From: Acidobacteriota bacterium
GTDB lineage: Bacteria > Acidobacteriota > Terriglobia > UBA7540
NCBI GenBank assembly: GCA_021786455.1
Contig: JAJYNF010000153.1
Location: forward strand, 1 to 22,456
DNA: 22,456 nucleotides
Direction: 5' to 3'
Shown here: one piece after another, positions 6,346 to 15,024 of the stretch
How the letters are laid out: every line of letters starts with the position of its first letter
Numbering within the stretch: position 1 is the first letter of the stretch
Translations under genes and position numbers: made by a program
The notes under the pieces: model-generated
What the model was told of the DNA's origin: nothing
Seen by the model: the letters and a program-made list of their open reading frames with translations, nothing else
Databases searched by the model: none

Positions 6346-7581
6346 ATGGAGCCATTCGCCTACATTCAAAACCGACTTCATTGCGAGGGCGTGCCGCTCG
6401 CGCGCATTGCCGAGCAATTTGGCACGCCGGCTTACGTTTATAGCCGCGCTGCCATTCTCGAGAATTTTTCCAGAATTCAATCGGGTCTGGCCGGCATTCC
6501 GAGCCTGGTCTGTTATTCCGTCAAGGCCAATTCCAATCTGAAAATTTTGCGCCTGCTCGCCCAAGCGGGCGCCGGCTTTGACATTGTTTCAGGCGGCGAA
6601 CTGGCTCGCGTCGGCCGCGCCGGCGCCGATCCGGGCCGCATGGTTTTCTCCGGCGTGGGCAAGACGGCCGAAGAAATTGACGCCGCGCTCGCGAGCGGAC
6701 TTCTGATGTTCAACGTCGAATCCGAAGGCGAGTTGGAAGTGATTGAAGCCCGAGCCGCCGCCGCCGGAACCACCGCGCCCATCGCCATTCGCGTCAATCC
6801 GGACGTGGAGGCGGAAACCCATCCGTACATTTCGACCGGCCGCTTCATCCACAAATTCGGCGTGCCGAAAAGCTCCGCCCTCGCCCTCTATCGCCGCGCC
6901 GCCGCTTCCAAAAGCCTTCGCGCGCGAGGGATCGCCTGCCACATCGGCTCGCAGATCCTGAAGGTCGAGCCGTTTTTGAAGGCCCTGGATGAAATTTTGG
7001 AGGTCGTCAAGCGGCTGGAGCAGCAGGGAATTCAATGGCTCGATTTGGGCGGCGGCTACGGCATTCGCTACGGAGATGAAGAACCGCTCGACATGGATCG
7101 CCTGATCGCCGAACTCAAACGCCGCGTCGCCGGAACCCCCTACCGATTGATCCTCGAGCCCGGACGGGCGATTGTCGGCAACGCGGGAATCTTGCTGACG
7201 CGCGTCCTCTATGTGAAAGCGACCGAGCAGAAAAATTTTGTGGTTGTGGATTCCGGCATGAATGATTTGCTGCGCCCCGCGCTCTACGGCTCCGAGCATC
7301 AGGTCTGGCCGGTCGAAAGACGCGCGGGCCCAAGCGCCCCCGCCGACGTGGTCGGGCCGCTTTGCGAAACCGGAGACTTTCTCGCCCGCGACCGCCGACT
7401 CGCGCCCCTTCAGCCCGGAGACCTGCTCGCCATCATGACTGCCGGAGCTTATGGTTTTGTTCTTTCGTCCAACTACAATTCTCGTCCCAGGCCTGCTGAA
7501 GTGCTGGTTAGCGCCAGCGAAACCCTGTTAATCCGCTCGCGCGAGCGGCTGGATGATCTAATGAGCGCCGAACATTTATAG
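6346..7581 (+). CDS. lysA: Diaminopimelate decarboxylase
   Basis: This PLP enzyme removes CO2 from meso-diaminopimelate to give L-lysine, the last step of lysine synthesis. The 411-residue length fits. The PLP lysine is K60 in CYSVKANSN. HIGSQI, the phosphate-binding glycine run GGGYGIRYG and EPGRAIVG follow in order. LCETGDFLARDR holds the Cys-Glu pair that reaches across the dimer, and GAYGFVLSSNYNSRPRPAEV is the C-terminal substrate and PLP region. A GTG at 6328 is an alternative start six codons earlier. I prefer the ATG, because the family usually begins with the F.Y....L.CE.V.L segment and because a -10-like box lies just upstream. No dapF or other lysine gene is adjacent. Confidence 0.93.
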   Translation: MEPFAYIQNRLHCEGVPLARIAEQFGTPAYVYSRAAILENFSRIQSGLAGIPSLVCYSVKANSNLKILRLLAQAGAGFDIVSGGELARVGRAGADPGRMVFSGVGKTAEEIDAALASGLLMFNVESEGELEVIEARAAAAGTTAPIAIRVNPDVEAETHPYISTGRFIHKFGVPKSSALALYRRAAASKSLRARGIACHIGSQILKVEPFLKALDEILEVVKRLEQQGIQWLDLGGGYGIRYGDEEPLDMDRLIAELKRRVAGTPYRLILEPGRAIVGNAGILLTRVLYVKATEQKNFVVVDSGMNDLLRPALYGSEHQVWPVERRAGPSAPADVVGPLCETGDFLARDRRLAPLQPGDLLAIMTAGAYGFVLSSNYNSRPRPAEVLVSASETLLIRSRERLDDLMSAEHL

Positions 7582-7886
7582 AAATCTCCGGCCGCGCTAC
7601 CCGACTGGCGAGGTGCCAAGCTGCTGGAACTGCAAACCGCCGGGGAAAAGTTCCCATGAGATCGTTTCCGCTCTGGGTTCCCTGAGATTCCGGTGCCGAA
7701 CGCCTGGCACGCAGGCGTTCTCAAGGCCGGCTTGGGCCGCCGGCAGCCGGTGGGGGACAGCGCCGTTGCGGGCCCTTGACGTCTGGCCCCAGCGAGCGTC
7801 AAAGCCTCCCGGCCACCTATTCAATGGTTCCCAGTGACTGTCTGTGTCATCATCGGCCCTGCCGATATCTGGCCGCGGCTAAGCGC
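7582..7886. other. Convergent intergenic region with GC-rich inverted repeats
   Basis: The 305 bases between the converging lysA and nadK genes hold no credible ORF. A perfect 8-base-pair hairpin, GAACGCCT/AGGCGTTC with a 7-base loop, lies at 7698-7720. Further imperfect GC-rich repeats (GCCGGC-type) surround it. No T-run follows, so any termination here would not be of the simple intrinsic type. Confidence 0.4.
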
Positions 7887-8750
7887 CTACCTCTCACCCC
7901 ACATCAATTTATCCCGGAGAACGTCGAAGTAGTTTTTGCCGGCGGGCTGAATCAGTTCGACGAACGAGTCGGATTTGCGCAGGCGAACAATGTCCTCGCT
8001 GTGCGTGGCGAAGCCGATCTGACCGTCCACGGTTAAATAGGCAGCCTCGCGTTGACTCTTGACTGTGACCTCAATCACTGAAGTGTCTTCGAGCACGAGT
8101 GGCCGATAGGTCAAAGTGTGGGCACAGATGGGAGTGATCAAAAACGATTGCACTGAAGGAGCGACAATGGGTCCGCCCGCAGCCAGTGAATAAGCGGTTG
8201 AACCTGTGGGCGTAGAAACAATGAGGCCGTCGGATTTGAACGTGGAAATGAATGTTCCATCCACCGACACATCAAAATCAAGAATGCGGGCGATGGCGCC
8301 TTTGTTGAGCACGGCATCGTTCAGGGCACGGAAAGTGGAGAGGATTTCGTCAGCTCGGATCAGCTGGCCTTCAACGCGGACGCGCTTTTCGCTGCGATAG
8401 TTTCCGCTCAGCACGCCTTCGAGAGCGATATAGAGATCTTCGCGCGCGACAACGGTTAGAAAGCCCATCGCGCCGAGGTTCACTCCCAGGATGGGCACGT
8501 TATTTCGATCGAGAGTCCGCGCGGCCGCGAGCAGAGTGCCGTCACCACCCAGAACGACGAGCAGGTCCACTTTGCCGGGAAGTTCGTTGCGCGTATAGCA
8601 ACGGCTGCCGTCCTCTAGGATCGCGCCCGTTTCTTTGTCAATTAAGACTTCAATCTGGCGTGCGCCTAGCCACTTGATCAGTTTCGGCACAATCTCGCGA
8701 ATCTCAGCCTTTTTGGGTTTGGAGACGATTCCGATTTTCTCAATGGGCAT
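7887..8750 (-). CDS. nadK: NAD kinase
   Basis: The enzyme phosphorylates NAD to NADP in the cytosol. The 287 residues carry the family signatures in order: G68-G-D-G-T72 in the N-terminal ATP/polyphosphate domain, NLGAMGFLT (about 91-99), the ND pair at 144-145, and the NAD-binding stretch DGLIVSTPTGSTAYSLAAGG (about 174-193). The start is the ATG at 8750 preceded by an AT-rich leader. It lies downstream of dxs on the same strand, but 392 bases away, so it probably has its own promoter. Confidence 0.95.
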   Translation of the reverse strand: MPIEKIGIVSKPKKAEIREIVPKLIKWLGARQIEVLIDKETGAILEDGSRCYTRNELPGKVDLLVVLGGDGTLLAAARTLDRNNVPILGVNLGAMGFLTVVAREDLYIALEGVLSGNYRSEKRVRVEGQLIRADEILSTFRALNDAVLNKGAIARILDFDVSVDGTFISTFKSDGLIVSTPTGSTAYSLAAGGPIVAPSVQSFLITPICAHTLTYRPLVLEDTSVIEVTVKSQREAAYLTVDGQIGFATHSEDIVRLRKSDSFVELIQPAGKNYFDVLRDKLMWGER

Positions 8751-9142
8751 AATAAATTAGCCGCCTTGCTTGAGTCCAGCTCTGATTTTCAGCACGGAAT
8801 GTTCCCGTTTTTTCGTCAACGCCTGGCGCATATGCGCCGACAGTCGCCGTGAATGCCAGGAACCCAGTTTAACCGAGAAAGGTTGGCTCGGCTCAAGTTA
8901 CCGAACGGCCTTATTTTAATCGGAATTTAACCAAACCGCGTGCGCCAAAGGATTGCGGCCGCTGGTGCTTCCGGAAGAATGAATTGGGCTCCTTAAAAAT
9001 AAGGCATACGCGGCCGGCGACCGCGCCAGGAGTCAGGCGATGATTGGCGTCCAGGGTTCCGTGCGCCTCGCTGAATTGAGCATAGGAAAAGGTCTTGGCG
9101 GTCCGCCCGGCCCGGCTATTCCCTTGACCCGCGGCCCAAAAA
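8751..9142. other. Intergenic region upstream of nadK with a perfect 14-bp palindrome
   Basis: No gene is visible between the dxs stop and the nadK start. GGCGCATATGCGCC (8825-8838) is a perfect 14-base palindrome about 75 bases upstream of nadK, where a repressor site could lie. CCTTA/TAAGG around AAAA (8991-9004) is a small hairpin downstream of dxs without a T-run. Neither has a recognised function. Confidence 0.4.
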
Positions 9143-11065
9143 TCAACGCAACGGGGAAGAGCCGTACCTCACGGGCTGGCGCGCCGGAGATTCGCGTGCG
9201 AACCTCTCAATGCGCTCGACAATGCCGTCGGCGTCCAGGCCGTATTTGGCGTGGAGCAGGTTCGGAGATCCATGCGGGATGATGCGGTCCGGCACGGCAA
9301 TCCGCAGAAGGCTGGCCGTGATTTTGCGGTCCTGGAGGAGAGTGGCAACGCTTGCCCCGAAGCCGCCAGCGGCCGTTCCTTCTTCCGCAGTCACCAGAAA
9401 TTCCTTCTCTCGGGCGAGACAGGTGATCAGTTCCTCGTCCAATGGTTTGGCGAATCGCGCATTGATCACGGTTGCATGGATGCCGATTTCCTCCAATCTC
9501 TCAGCCGCCTCGAGCGATGGATACACCATGCTACCGAGCGCCAGGATGGCGATGTCGCGGCCTTCGCGGAGAATTTCGCTTTTGCCGATTTCAAGCAGTT
9601 TGAACTCCGGGTCGAGAGGCACCCCGACGCCGCTGCCTCTGGGATAGCGCACGGCCGACGGGCCGTCCATTTGAAGCGCGGTATAAAGCATGTGGCGAAG
9701 TTCATTTTCGTCCTTGGGCGCCATCACCACCATCCCCGGCAAGGCGGAAAGATAAGCCAAGTCATAGAGGCCGTGGTGCGTGGGGCCGTCTTGCCCGACG
9801 ATGCCCGCGCGGTCGAGCGCAAAGACGACAGGCGCCCGCATCAAGCAAACGTCGTGAAACACCTGATCGTAAGCCCGTTGCAGGAAAGTAGAGTAGATCG
9901 CGGCGATAGGCCGCATGCCTTGGCAAGCGAGTCCGCAAGCAAACGTCACGGCGTGCTGTTCAGCGATGCCGACGTCGAAGAACCGACCGGGAAATCGCTT
10001 GGCGAAATCCACCAAGCCCGTCCCTTCAGCCATGGCAGCGGTAATGGCAACAATGCGCGCGTCTTTTTCCGCTAATTCGGTCACAGCCTGACCGAATACG
10101 GCCGTATAGGTGGGCGCCTTGGCTGGCGATTTGTGAAATGCCCCGGTCGCGACATCGAATTGGGTCACCCCGTGAAATTTGACGGGGAGCTTTTCCGCGT
10201 GGGGGTAGCCCTTGCCTTTTTGGGTGACGATGTGGAGCAACGTGGGCTGGGGATTGTCCTTGACTCGCTCAATCGTGTTCAGTAGCTCCTCCAAGCTGTG
10301 GCCGTTGATCGGGCCGACATAATCGAAGCCGAGCTCTTCGAACACCAGCCCGGGAATCAAGACTTCCTTCGCCGAGTCCACGATGTCCTTGGAAAGCCTG
10401 AGCAGGCGCGGACCTAATCGAGGAACCGCCAACATCATCTTTTCAACTTCTTCTTTCAGCCGGCGATAGGCTTGGCCGTGGACGATGCGATTGAGATAGC
10501 CGGCAATGGCGCCGACGTTGGGGGAAATAGACATTTCGTTGTCATTAAGGATGACCAGAACCTTTTTCTGGAGGTTGCCAAGATTGTTGATACCCTCCAG
10601 CTCCAGCCCTGCCGTCAATCCAGCATCGCCGACGACTGCGACAATATAAAAAACCTCTCCCTTCAGGTCACGGGCGACGGCCATGCCCAATGCGCCTGAA
10701 ATAGCGGTGCCCGCGTGGGCGACGTTAAAAGCGTCATACGGACTTTCGTCGCGGACGGGAAAGCCGGAAATACCTCCGTACTGGCGGATGGTCGGCAGGC
10801 GGTCGCGGCGGCCCGTCAGGACCTTGTGCCCGTAGGTCTGATGGCCGACATCCCAGACAATCTTGTCTTTGGGTGTGTCGAAAAGATAGTGGAGGGCCAG
10901 GGTTAATTCCACCGCGCCCAGGCTGGAGGCCAAGTGACCGCCCACCTTGGAGACCACCGAAATCAGATAGTCGCGGAGCTCCTCAGCGACCTTGGGCAAA
11001 TCCTCACGCGGAACCTTTTTCAGGTCGGCAGGAGAATCTATGTGAGCCAAAAACCGGGACTCCAT
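9143..11065 (-). CDS. dxs: 1-Deoxy-D-xylulose-5-phosphate synthase
   Basis: This thiamine-diphosphate enzyme joins pyruvate and glyceraldehyde 3-phosphate in the first step of the MEP isoprenoid pathway. About 640 residues is normal. The N-terminal domain has GGHLASSLG, DVGHQTYGHKVLTG and the ThDP/Mg motif VVGDAGLTAG (residues 144-153) followed by LNDNEMSIS. The middle domain has DVGIAEQHAVTFA with the catalytic Glu, then DRAGIVGQDGPTHHG. The motif reads GDA rather than the usual GDG, a variant also seen in some other DXS groups. The ATG at 11065 forms TGATG with the ispA stop and lies 7 bases after AGGA; a GTG one codon earlier is the alternative. It belongs to one operon with ispA and xseB. 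Confidence 0.95.
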   Translation of the reverse strand: MESRFLAHIDSPADLKKVPREDLPKVAEELRDYLISVVSKVGGHLASSLGAVELTLALHYLFDTPKDKIVWDVGHQTYGHKVLTGRRDRLPTIRQYGGISGFPVRDESPYDAFNVAHAGTAISGALGMAVARDLKGEVFYIVAVVGDAGLTAGLELEGINNLGNLQKKVLVILNDNEMSISPNVGAIAGYLNRIVHGQAYRRLKEEVEKMMLAVPRLGPRLLRLSKDIVDSAKEVLIPGLVFEELGFDYVGPINGHSLEELLNTIERVKDNPQPTLLHIVTQKGKGYPHAEKLPVKFHGVTQFDVATGAFHKSPAKAPTYTAVFGQAVTELAEKDARIVAITAAMAEGTGLVDFAKRFPGRFFDVGIAEQHAVTFACGLACQGMRPIAAIYSTFLQRAYDQVFHDVCLMRAPVVFALDRAGIVGQDGPTHHGLYDLAYLSALPGMVVMAPKDENELRHMLYTALQMDGPSAVRYPRGSGVGVPLDPEFKLLEIGKSEILREGRDIAILALGSMVYPSLEAAERLEEIGIHATVINARFAKPLDEELITCLAREKEFLVTAEEGTAAGGFGASVATLLQDRKITASLLRIAVPDRIIPHGSPNLLHAKYGLDADGIVERIERFARESPARQPVRYGSSPLR

Positions 11066-11961
11066 CACGATGTCCTCTCAATCAGGAAATCGGCAATTTC
11101 GCGGAGCGGAGCGGCGCGAACCCCGTAAGCTTCAAGCGCGGCGCGCGCTTCGTCCACCAGCTTCCGGGCGATGCGCCGCGATTCTTCGATGCCGTAAAGC
11201 GCCGGATAGGTCGCCTTGCTTTGAGGGCGATCCTTGCCGGCTTTCTTTCCAAGCTCGGCGGTCGAGCCCAGCACGTCAAGAAGATCATCGGCGATTTGGA
11301 ACGCGAGGCCCACCTTCTCCCCATAAAGCGTCAGGCGGTCCAGATCCTCGAGGGGCGCGCGGGCTGCGAGCGCGCCCGCGCGGACACAAGCGCGCAGCAG
11401 CGCTCCCGTCTTGGCCCTGTGGATGAGCTCCAGCGTAGCGAGCGTCGTAGATTCGTGGGATGCTTCCAAATCCGCCACCTGGCCGGCGATCATGCCGTCT
11501 GGGGTCCCGATGGCGGTAGCAACTTCCCGAATGAGCGTTACCCCAGCGTCGGCCGACAGGGCAGGCAGTTGAGCGAGAACCTTGAAGGCCAAGGTGAGCA
11601 GAGCGTCTCCCGCTAGGATTGCCGTAGCCTCGCCAAAAGCCCGATGGCAGGTGGGCTGGCCGCGCCGGAGGTCATCGTTGTCGAGGGCGGGCAGATCATC
11701 GTGAATGAGCGAGTAAGTGTGAATCATTTCCAGGGCGGCGCCGAGAGGAACAAGAACCGCGTCCTGCGCGCCCAGAAGACGGCCTGACTCAATCGCAAGA
11801 ATGGGCCTCAAGCGTTTGCCGCCGGCAAAGATCGAATGGCGCATGGCTCGATGGACAGACTGAGGATAAAGATCGGCGGCGGGCAGCAGGCGGTCAAGCT
11901 CGAGATCCACCAGACCCCGCGCTTCGTCAATCGCTGGCCGAACCCGAGCGGTAGGGGTCAC
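11065..11961 (-). CDS. ispA: Polyprenyl diphosphate synthase (farnesyl/geranylgeranyl type)
   Basis: This trans-prenyltransferase condenses isopentenyl diphosphate with allylic diphosphates. In 298 residues the first Asp-rich motif is D88-D-L-P-A-L-D94, with NDDLRRG after it, and the second is D225-D-L-L-D229. Both bind the Mg-diphosphate substrate. FAGGKRLRP (about 45-53) binds isopentenyl diphosphate. The four-residue insert in the first motif and ALEMIHTYSLIHDD just before it match IspA-type farnesyl diphosphate synthases, but chain length (C15 or C20) cannot be fixed from sequence. The GTG start overlaps the xseB stop by 4 bases (GTGA), and the stop overlaps the dxs ATG by one base, so the three genes look translationally coupled. 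Confidence 0.92.
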   Translation of the reverse strand: MTPTARVRPAIDEARGLVDLELDRLLPAADLYPQSVHRAMRHSIFAGGKRLRPILAIESGRLLGAQDAVLVPLGAALEMIHTYSLIHDDLPALDNDDLRRGQPTCHRAFGEATAILAGDALLTLAFKVLAQLPALSADAGVTLIREVATAIGTPDGMIAGQVADLEASHESTTLATLELIHRAKTGALLRACVRAGALAARAPLEDLDRLTLYGEKVGLAFQIADDLLDVLGSTAELGKKAGKDRPQSKATYPALYGIEESRRIARKLVDEARAALEAYGVRAAPLREIADFLIERTS

Positions 11962-12224
11962 TCGGAATCTGATCCCCCTTCGGGCTCTTCCAAGGGTTGG
12001 GCGGCGACTTTTCCGTCCGCTCGCTTGACGAGAGCCTGCACGCGGCCTTCAGCCTCTTCGAGTTGCTGATGACAGAGGGCGGAAAGCTTCATGCCTTCTT
12101 CATAAAGCTGTAAGGCTTTTTCCAGCGGCAAGTCAACATCTTCAAGCTGATGCGCAATCGCATCGAGGCGTTCGAGATTTTTCTCGAAAGAGTCTGACTT
12201 GGGCGATTTGGATGCAGCATGCAT
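11958..12224 (-). CDS. xseB: Exodeoxyribonuclease VII small subunit
   Basis: The 88-residue helical protein carries the family signature: SFEKNLERLDAIAHQLE, then LPLEKALQLYEEGMKL and QQLEEAEGRVQAL. Several XseB copies bind each XseA chain to form the nuclease that degrades single-stranded DNA in both directions. The large subunit gene xseA, often directly upstream, is not in this window. Its place before ispA and dxs is a widely conserved order. The C-terminal tail, rich in acidic and Gly/Ser residues, is family-variable. Confidence 0.93.
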   Translation of the reverse strand: MHAASKSPKSDSFEKNLERLDAIAHQLEDVDLPLEKALQLYEEGMKLSALCHQQLEEAEGRVQALVKRADGKVAAQPLEEPEGGSDSE

Positions 12225-12261
12225 GATTAGTCAGCTCCGCCTCCGCGCTCGACGGAGAATT

Positions 12262-12290
12262 GCCGGCCACGTTGAATTAGTTTGGCCGGC
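12262..12290. terminator. Hairpin over the stop codon of the methionine/folate gene
   Basis: GCCGGCCA (12262-12269) and TGGCCGGC (12283-12290) form a perfect 8-base-pair stem around a 13-base loop that contains the TAA of the upstream minus-strand gene. No T-run follows, so it may attenuate or stabilise the transcript rather than end it, and read-through into xseB 52 bases on remains possible. Confidence 0.25.
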
Positions 12291-14181
12291 TCAAGGTCAA
12301 CTCCGATTTGTTGATGTCCGGGCTCTGGCCATCGCCGAGGGCGCTACCCAGCACCTGAGCCACTTCGACGGCCATGGCATAGCGGCCAAACGGCGCAGCA
12401 ATTTGAATTCCCCGAACCAGGCCGCGCAGCTCGAGCAAAATCTCTTGAGCGATCTTGACCCCCTCGGCGCGCGCCGGGTCTCCGGTGTCCACTTTCCTCA
12501 TTCTCTCCAAAATGGGAGTCGGGACGGGCACGCTCATTTCATTGTTCATGAATTCGGCGCTGCGATAGCTGGTTAAGGGGTAAAGGTGGCCAAGGATGGG
12601 AATCGGCGGGATTCCGGTTTGCTGGAGCCGAAGCAGAAATTCGCGCCAGCGCGCAACGTCAAAAATAGGACGAACGACGGCAAAATTGGCTCCTGCCTCC
12701 ACCTTGTAGCGAAAACGCCGAAGTTCCTCTTCGATGTTCAGCGCGTAAGGGTTCAATCCGACCCCGACCAGGAACGCCGTCTGCGTGCCAAGCGGATGCC
12801 CGCCAGCGTCAAGGCCCCGATTAAGGTTGGAAAGAACGTTGACGAGGCCCACCGAATCAATGTCAAAAACGGTGCTACCGGCGGGGAAAGTAACGAACGG
12901 CGGCACTTCACCGGTGACCGCGTGGATGTTTCGCAACCCCAGCGCGAAGGCCCCCAGGAGATCGGATTGAAGGCTTTCGAGATTGCGGCCGCGACAACTA
13001 AAGTGGAGCAAAGGCTCAAGCCCGGTCTTTTGCCGAATCAGAACCGCGAGCGATTGCGCGCTCATTCGAGCGGTCGAGCCGTAGCCGTCCGGAACGCTGG
13101 CTACGTCGGCGCCATGATTGCGCAAGTACATTGCCGCTTCCATCTCACGCGACGCGTCCCAGCCTTTGGGCGGAGTGATTTCCACAAGAACCGGAAATTT
13201 GCCCTGCGCAAGCTGAGCGCCAAGTTGAGATCGCTGTTCCGGCGGGACGGGCTCGAGCGATTGGACCGGACGGAGCGGCGCCACGACGCTGGCGCGCGTT
13301 CCCCGGGGAGCCAGCGCTCGGACAGTGGCCTTGATGGCGCGGATATGCTCCGGGGTGGTTCCACAACAACCGCCGACCAATCGAGCGCCGATTTCGATAA
13401 AACGCTGAGCGTAGCCCGCCATGTATTCGGGGGAGCAGAGATACAAGCTGCGGCCGCCGATCATCTGCGGGAGGCCGGCATTAGGCTGGGCGGTCAATTT
13501 CCGGGGGGTTGCGGCGGCCATGCGTTCGAGGGCTTCCAACACAATGGCCGGGCCCAGGCTGCAATTCACGCCCATCAGATCTGCTCCCCAAGCATCCAGA
13601 TGGCGAGCAAAATCCTCCGGGCGGGCGCCCGCGGGCGTCGCGCCGTCTTCCCCCACCGTGATTTGCACAATGACCGGTAGATCGCTGACTTCTCGCGCCG
13701 CCAGTAATGCCTGGCGAGCCTCTTCCATGCTAATCATCGTTTCGATCAGGATTAAATCCACGCCGCCCTCGATGAGGGCTTCGATCTGCTCCCGGAAAGC
13801 CGTGCGGGCTTCCTCGAGCGAAGTAGGGCCCAGCGGCTCGATCCGAATATCGAGCGGGCCAATGGAGCCGGCTACGTAAAGGTCTTCGCCAGCAGCTTCG
13901 CGCGCCAGCCGCGCGCCGGCCAGGTTAATCTCCCTCACTTGGTCCGCCAGACCGAACTTAGCCAGCCGATAACGATTCGCGCCAAAGGTGTTGGCTTCGA
14001 TCAAATCGGCCCCTGCTCGCACATAGCCTAAATGGACCTCTTTCACCAGTTGCGGTGAACTCAGATTGAGCTCATCAAAGCAACGGTTAAGAGGAACCCC
14101 CTTGGCATAGAGCATGGTTCCCATGGCTCCGTCGCCCACCATCACACGCTCATGGATTCTCTCGATGAATGGAACTCGCAC
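12277..14181 (-). CDS. Fused homocysteine S-methyltransferase / methylenetetrahydrofolate reductase
   Basis: The 634 residues hold two domains, as in Bacillus YitJ. Residues 1-290 form a Pfam-type homocysteine S-methyltransferase barrel with GDGAMGTMLY near the start and the zinc ligands C207, C272 and C273 (GGCCGTTPEH). Residues 325-620 form a MetF-like barrel with VLVEITPPKGWD, where E334 is the likely catalytic acid, and HFSCRGRN. Methyl groups from serine-derived methylene-folate would pass to homocysteine to make methionine. Two MetF positions differ from the usual residues: TGE at 425 instead of the Asp that contacts flavin and folate, and VRP at 504 where ITQ or LTQ is typical. The start is a GTG at 14181. 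It precedes xseB by 52 bases and may be cotranscribed. Confidence 0.88.
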   Translation of the reverse strand: MRVPFIERIHERVMVGDGAMGTMLYAKGVPLNRCFDELNLSSPQLVKEVHLGYVRAGADLIEANTFGANRYRLAKFGLADQVREINLAGARLAREAAGEDLYVAGSIGPLDIRIEPLGPTSLEEARTAFREQIEALIEGGVDLILIETMISMEEARQALLAAREVSDLPVIVQITVGEDGATPAGARPEDFARHLDAWGADLMGVNCSLGPAIVLEALERMAAATPRKLTAQPNAGLPQMIGGRSLYLCSPEYMAGYAQRFIEIGARLVGGCCGTTPEHIRAIKATVRALAPRGTRASVVAPLRPVQSLEPVPPEQRSQLGAQLAQGKFPVLVEITPPKGWDASREMEAAMYLRNHGADVASVPDGYGSTARMSAQSLAVLIRQKTGLEPLLHFSCRGRNLESLQSDLLGAFALGLRNIHAVTGEVPPFVTFPAGSTVFDIDSVGLVNVLSNLNRGLDAGGHPLGTQTAFLVGVGLNPYALNIEEELRRFRYKVEAGANFAVVRPIFDVARWREFLLRLQQTGIPPIPILGHLYPLTSYRSAEFMNNEMSVPVPTPILERMRKVDTGDPARAEGVKIAQEILLELRGLVRGIQIAAPFGRYAMAVEVAQVLGSALGDGQSPDINKSELTLSRPN

Positions 14182-14383
14182 GATGGCTGTAGTTTAGCAC
14201 GCAGGGGCGGTTGGAGGCACAGGGAAAAAGGAAGCGGTCGGGAGCGTTGAGCGAGGCCAAAGCCGCAGTTACGAATGAGGCATTAGCTAGAGGCGCGAGG
14301 TTGCGAGAAAACTCCGCGCGGCGGCGGCGACTTGGGTTATGATTGCTACCATGCTCCGCCGCCAGCCAAGTCAGTAACCCGCT

Positions 14384-15016
14384 GTGGTTCAAATCGCCTA
14401 TCACACGCTCGCGCAATACTTCAGTATTTATGGGTATTGGGTGATTTTCGTCGGAGTGATGCTCGAGAACACCGGGATTCCCGTCCCTGGCGAAACGGTT
14501 TTGCTCTTTGCGGGCTTTTTGGCGTGGCAAGGCCGCCTAGGGTTCGCGCCAGCAGTTTTGGCCGGCGTCGCCGGAGCGACGCTGGGCGACAACCTAGGCT
14601 ACGCGGTCGGACGTTTTGCGGGGCGGCGTCTGATTATCCAGTTGATGCGACATGCCTCTGGTCTTTCGAGATCTTTCGAGCGTTCCGAGGCTTTGTATCT
14701 GAAGTATGGGCCGTGGGCCGTTTTCGCGGGGCGATTCGTTGCCGGCCTTCGAGCCTTTGCTGGCATCCTGGCAGGTGTCTTTGACCTGCCGTTCTGGCGA
14801 TTCTTTATTTTCAACCTCAGCGGTGCCGCGCTATGGGCGGTGGCCGTCACCGGGGTGGGATTTGCCTTTGGCAGCCGATGGCCAGAAATTGTTCGGCTGC
14901 TCGAGCGTGTGGACCGCTGGACTTTGCTGATCGTCGCTGGCGTTGTCCTGGGAGCCGGGATTGGCTACGCCTGGCGGCGCGCACGCCCCCGGGCGGTCCG
15001 TTCTGGCCGCGGCTGA
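14384..15016 (+). CDS. DedA family membrane protein
   Basis: This 210-residue, very hydrophobic protein belongs to the SNARE-associated/DedA (VTT) family of inner-membrane proteins, several of which translocate undecaprenyl phosphate or phospholipids. The hallmark MLENTGIPVPGETVLLFAG (about 26-44) with its two acidic residues and GIPVPGE re-entrant loop is present, as is FAGRFVAGLRAFAGILAG (about 113-130) with the conserved arginines. Four to five membrane segments are apparent, ending in an Arg-rich cytosolic tail. The start is a GTG; a promoter was not identified. It converges with the M61 peptidase gene, leaving only 8 bases between stops. Confidence 0.9.
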   Translation: MVQIAYHTLAQYFSIYGYWVIFVGVMLENTGIPVPGETVLLFAGFLAWQGRLGFAPAVLAGVAGATLGDNLGYAVGRFAGRRLIIQLMRHASGLSRSFERSEALYLKYGPWAVFAGRFVAGLRAFAGILAGVFDLPFWRFFIFNLSGAALWAVAVTGVGFAFGSRWPEIVRLLERVDRWTLLIVAGVVLGAGIGYAWRRARPRAVRSGRG

Positions 15017-15024
15017 CGCGGCTA

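Noticed and set aside
7613..7837. 74-codon ORF with CWNCKPPGK between lysA and nadK
   Set aside because: The CxxC is isolated, the rest is Pro/Arg/Ser-rich filler over GC-rich inverted repeats, and no ribosome binding site precedes it.
9251..10075. 274-codon plus-strand ORF opposite dxs
   Set aside because: Antisense shadow of an unmistakable dxs gene; His/Arg-rich with no family features.
12586..13680. 364-codon plus-strand ORF opposite the methionine/folate gene
   Set aside because: Long only because of GC-rich codon bias on the opposite strand; the minus-strand protein has clear family motifs throughout.
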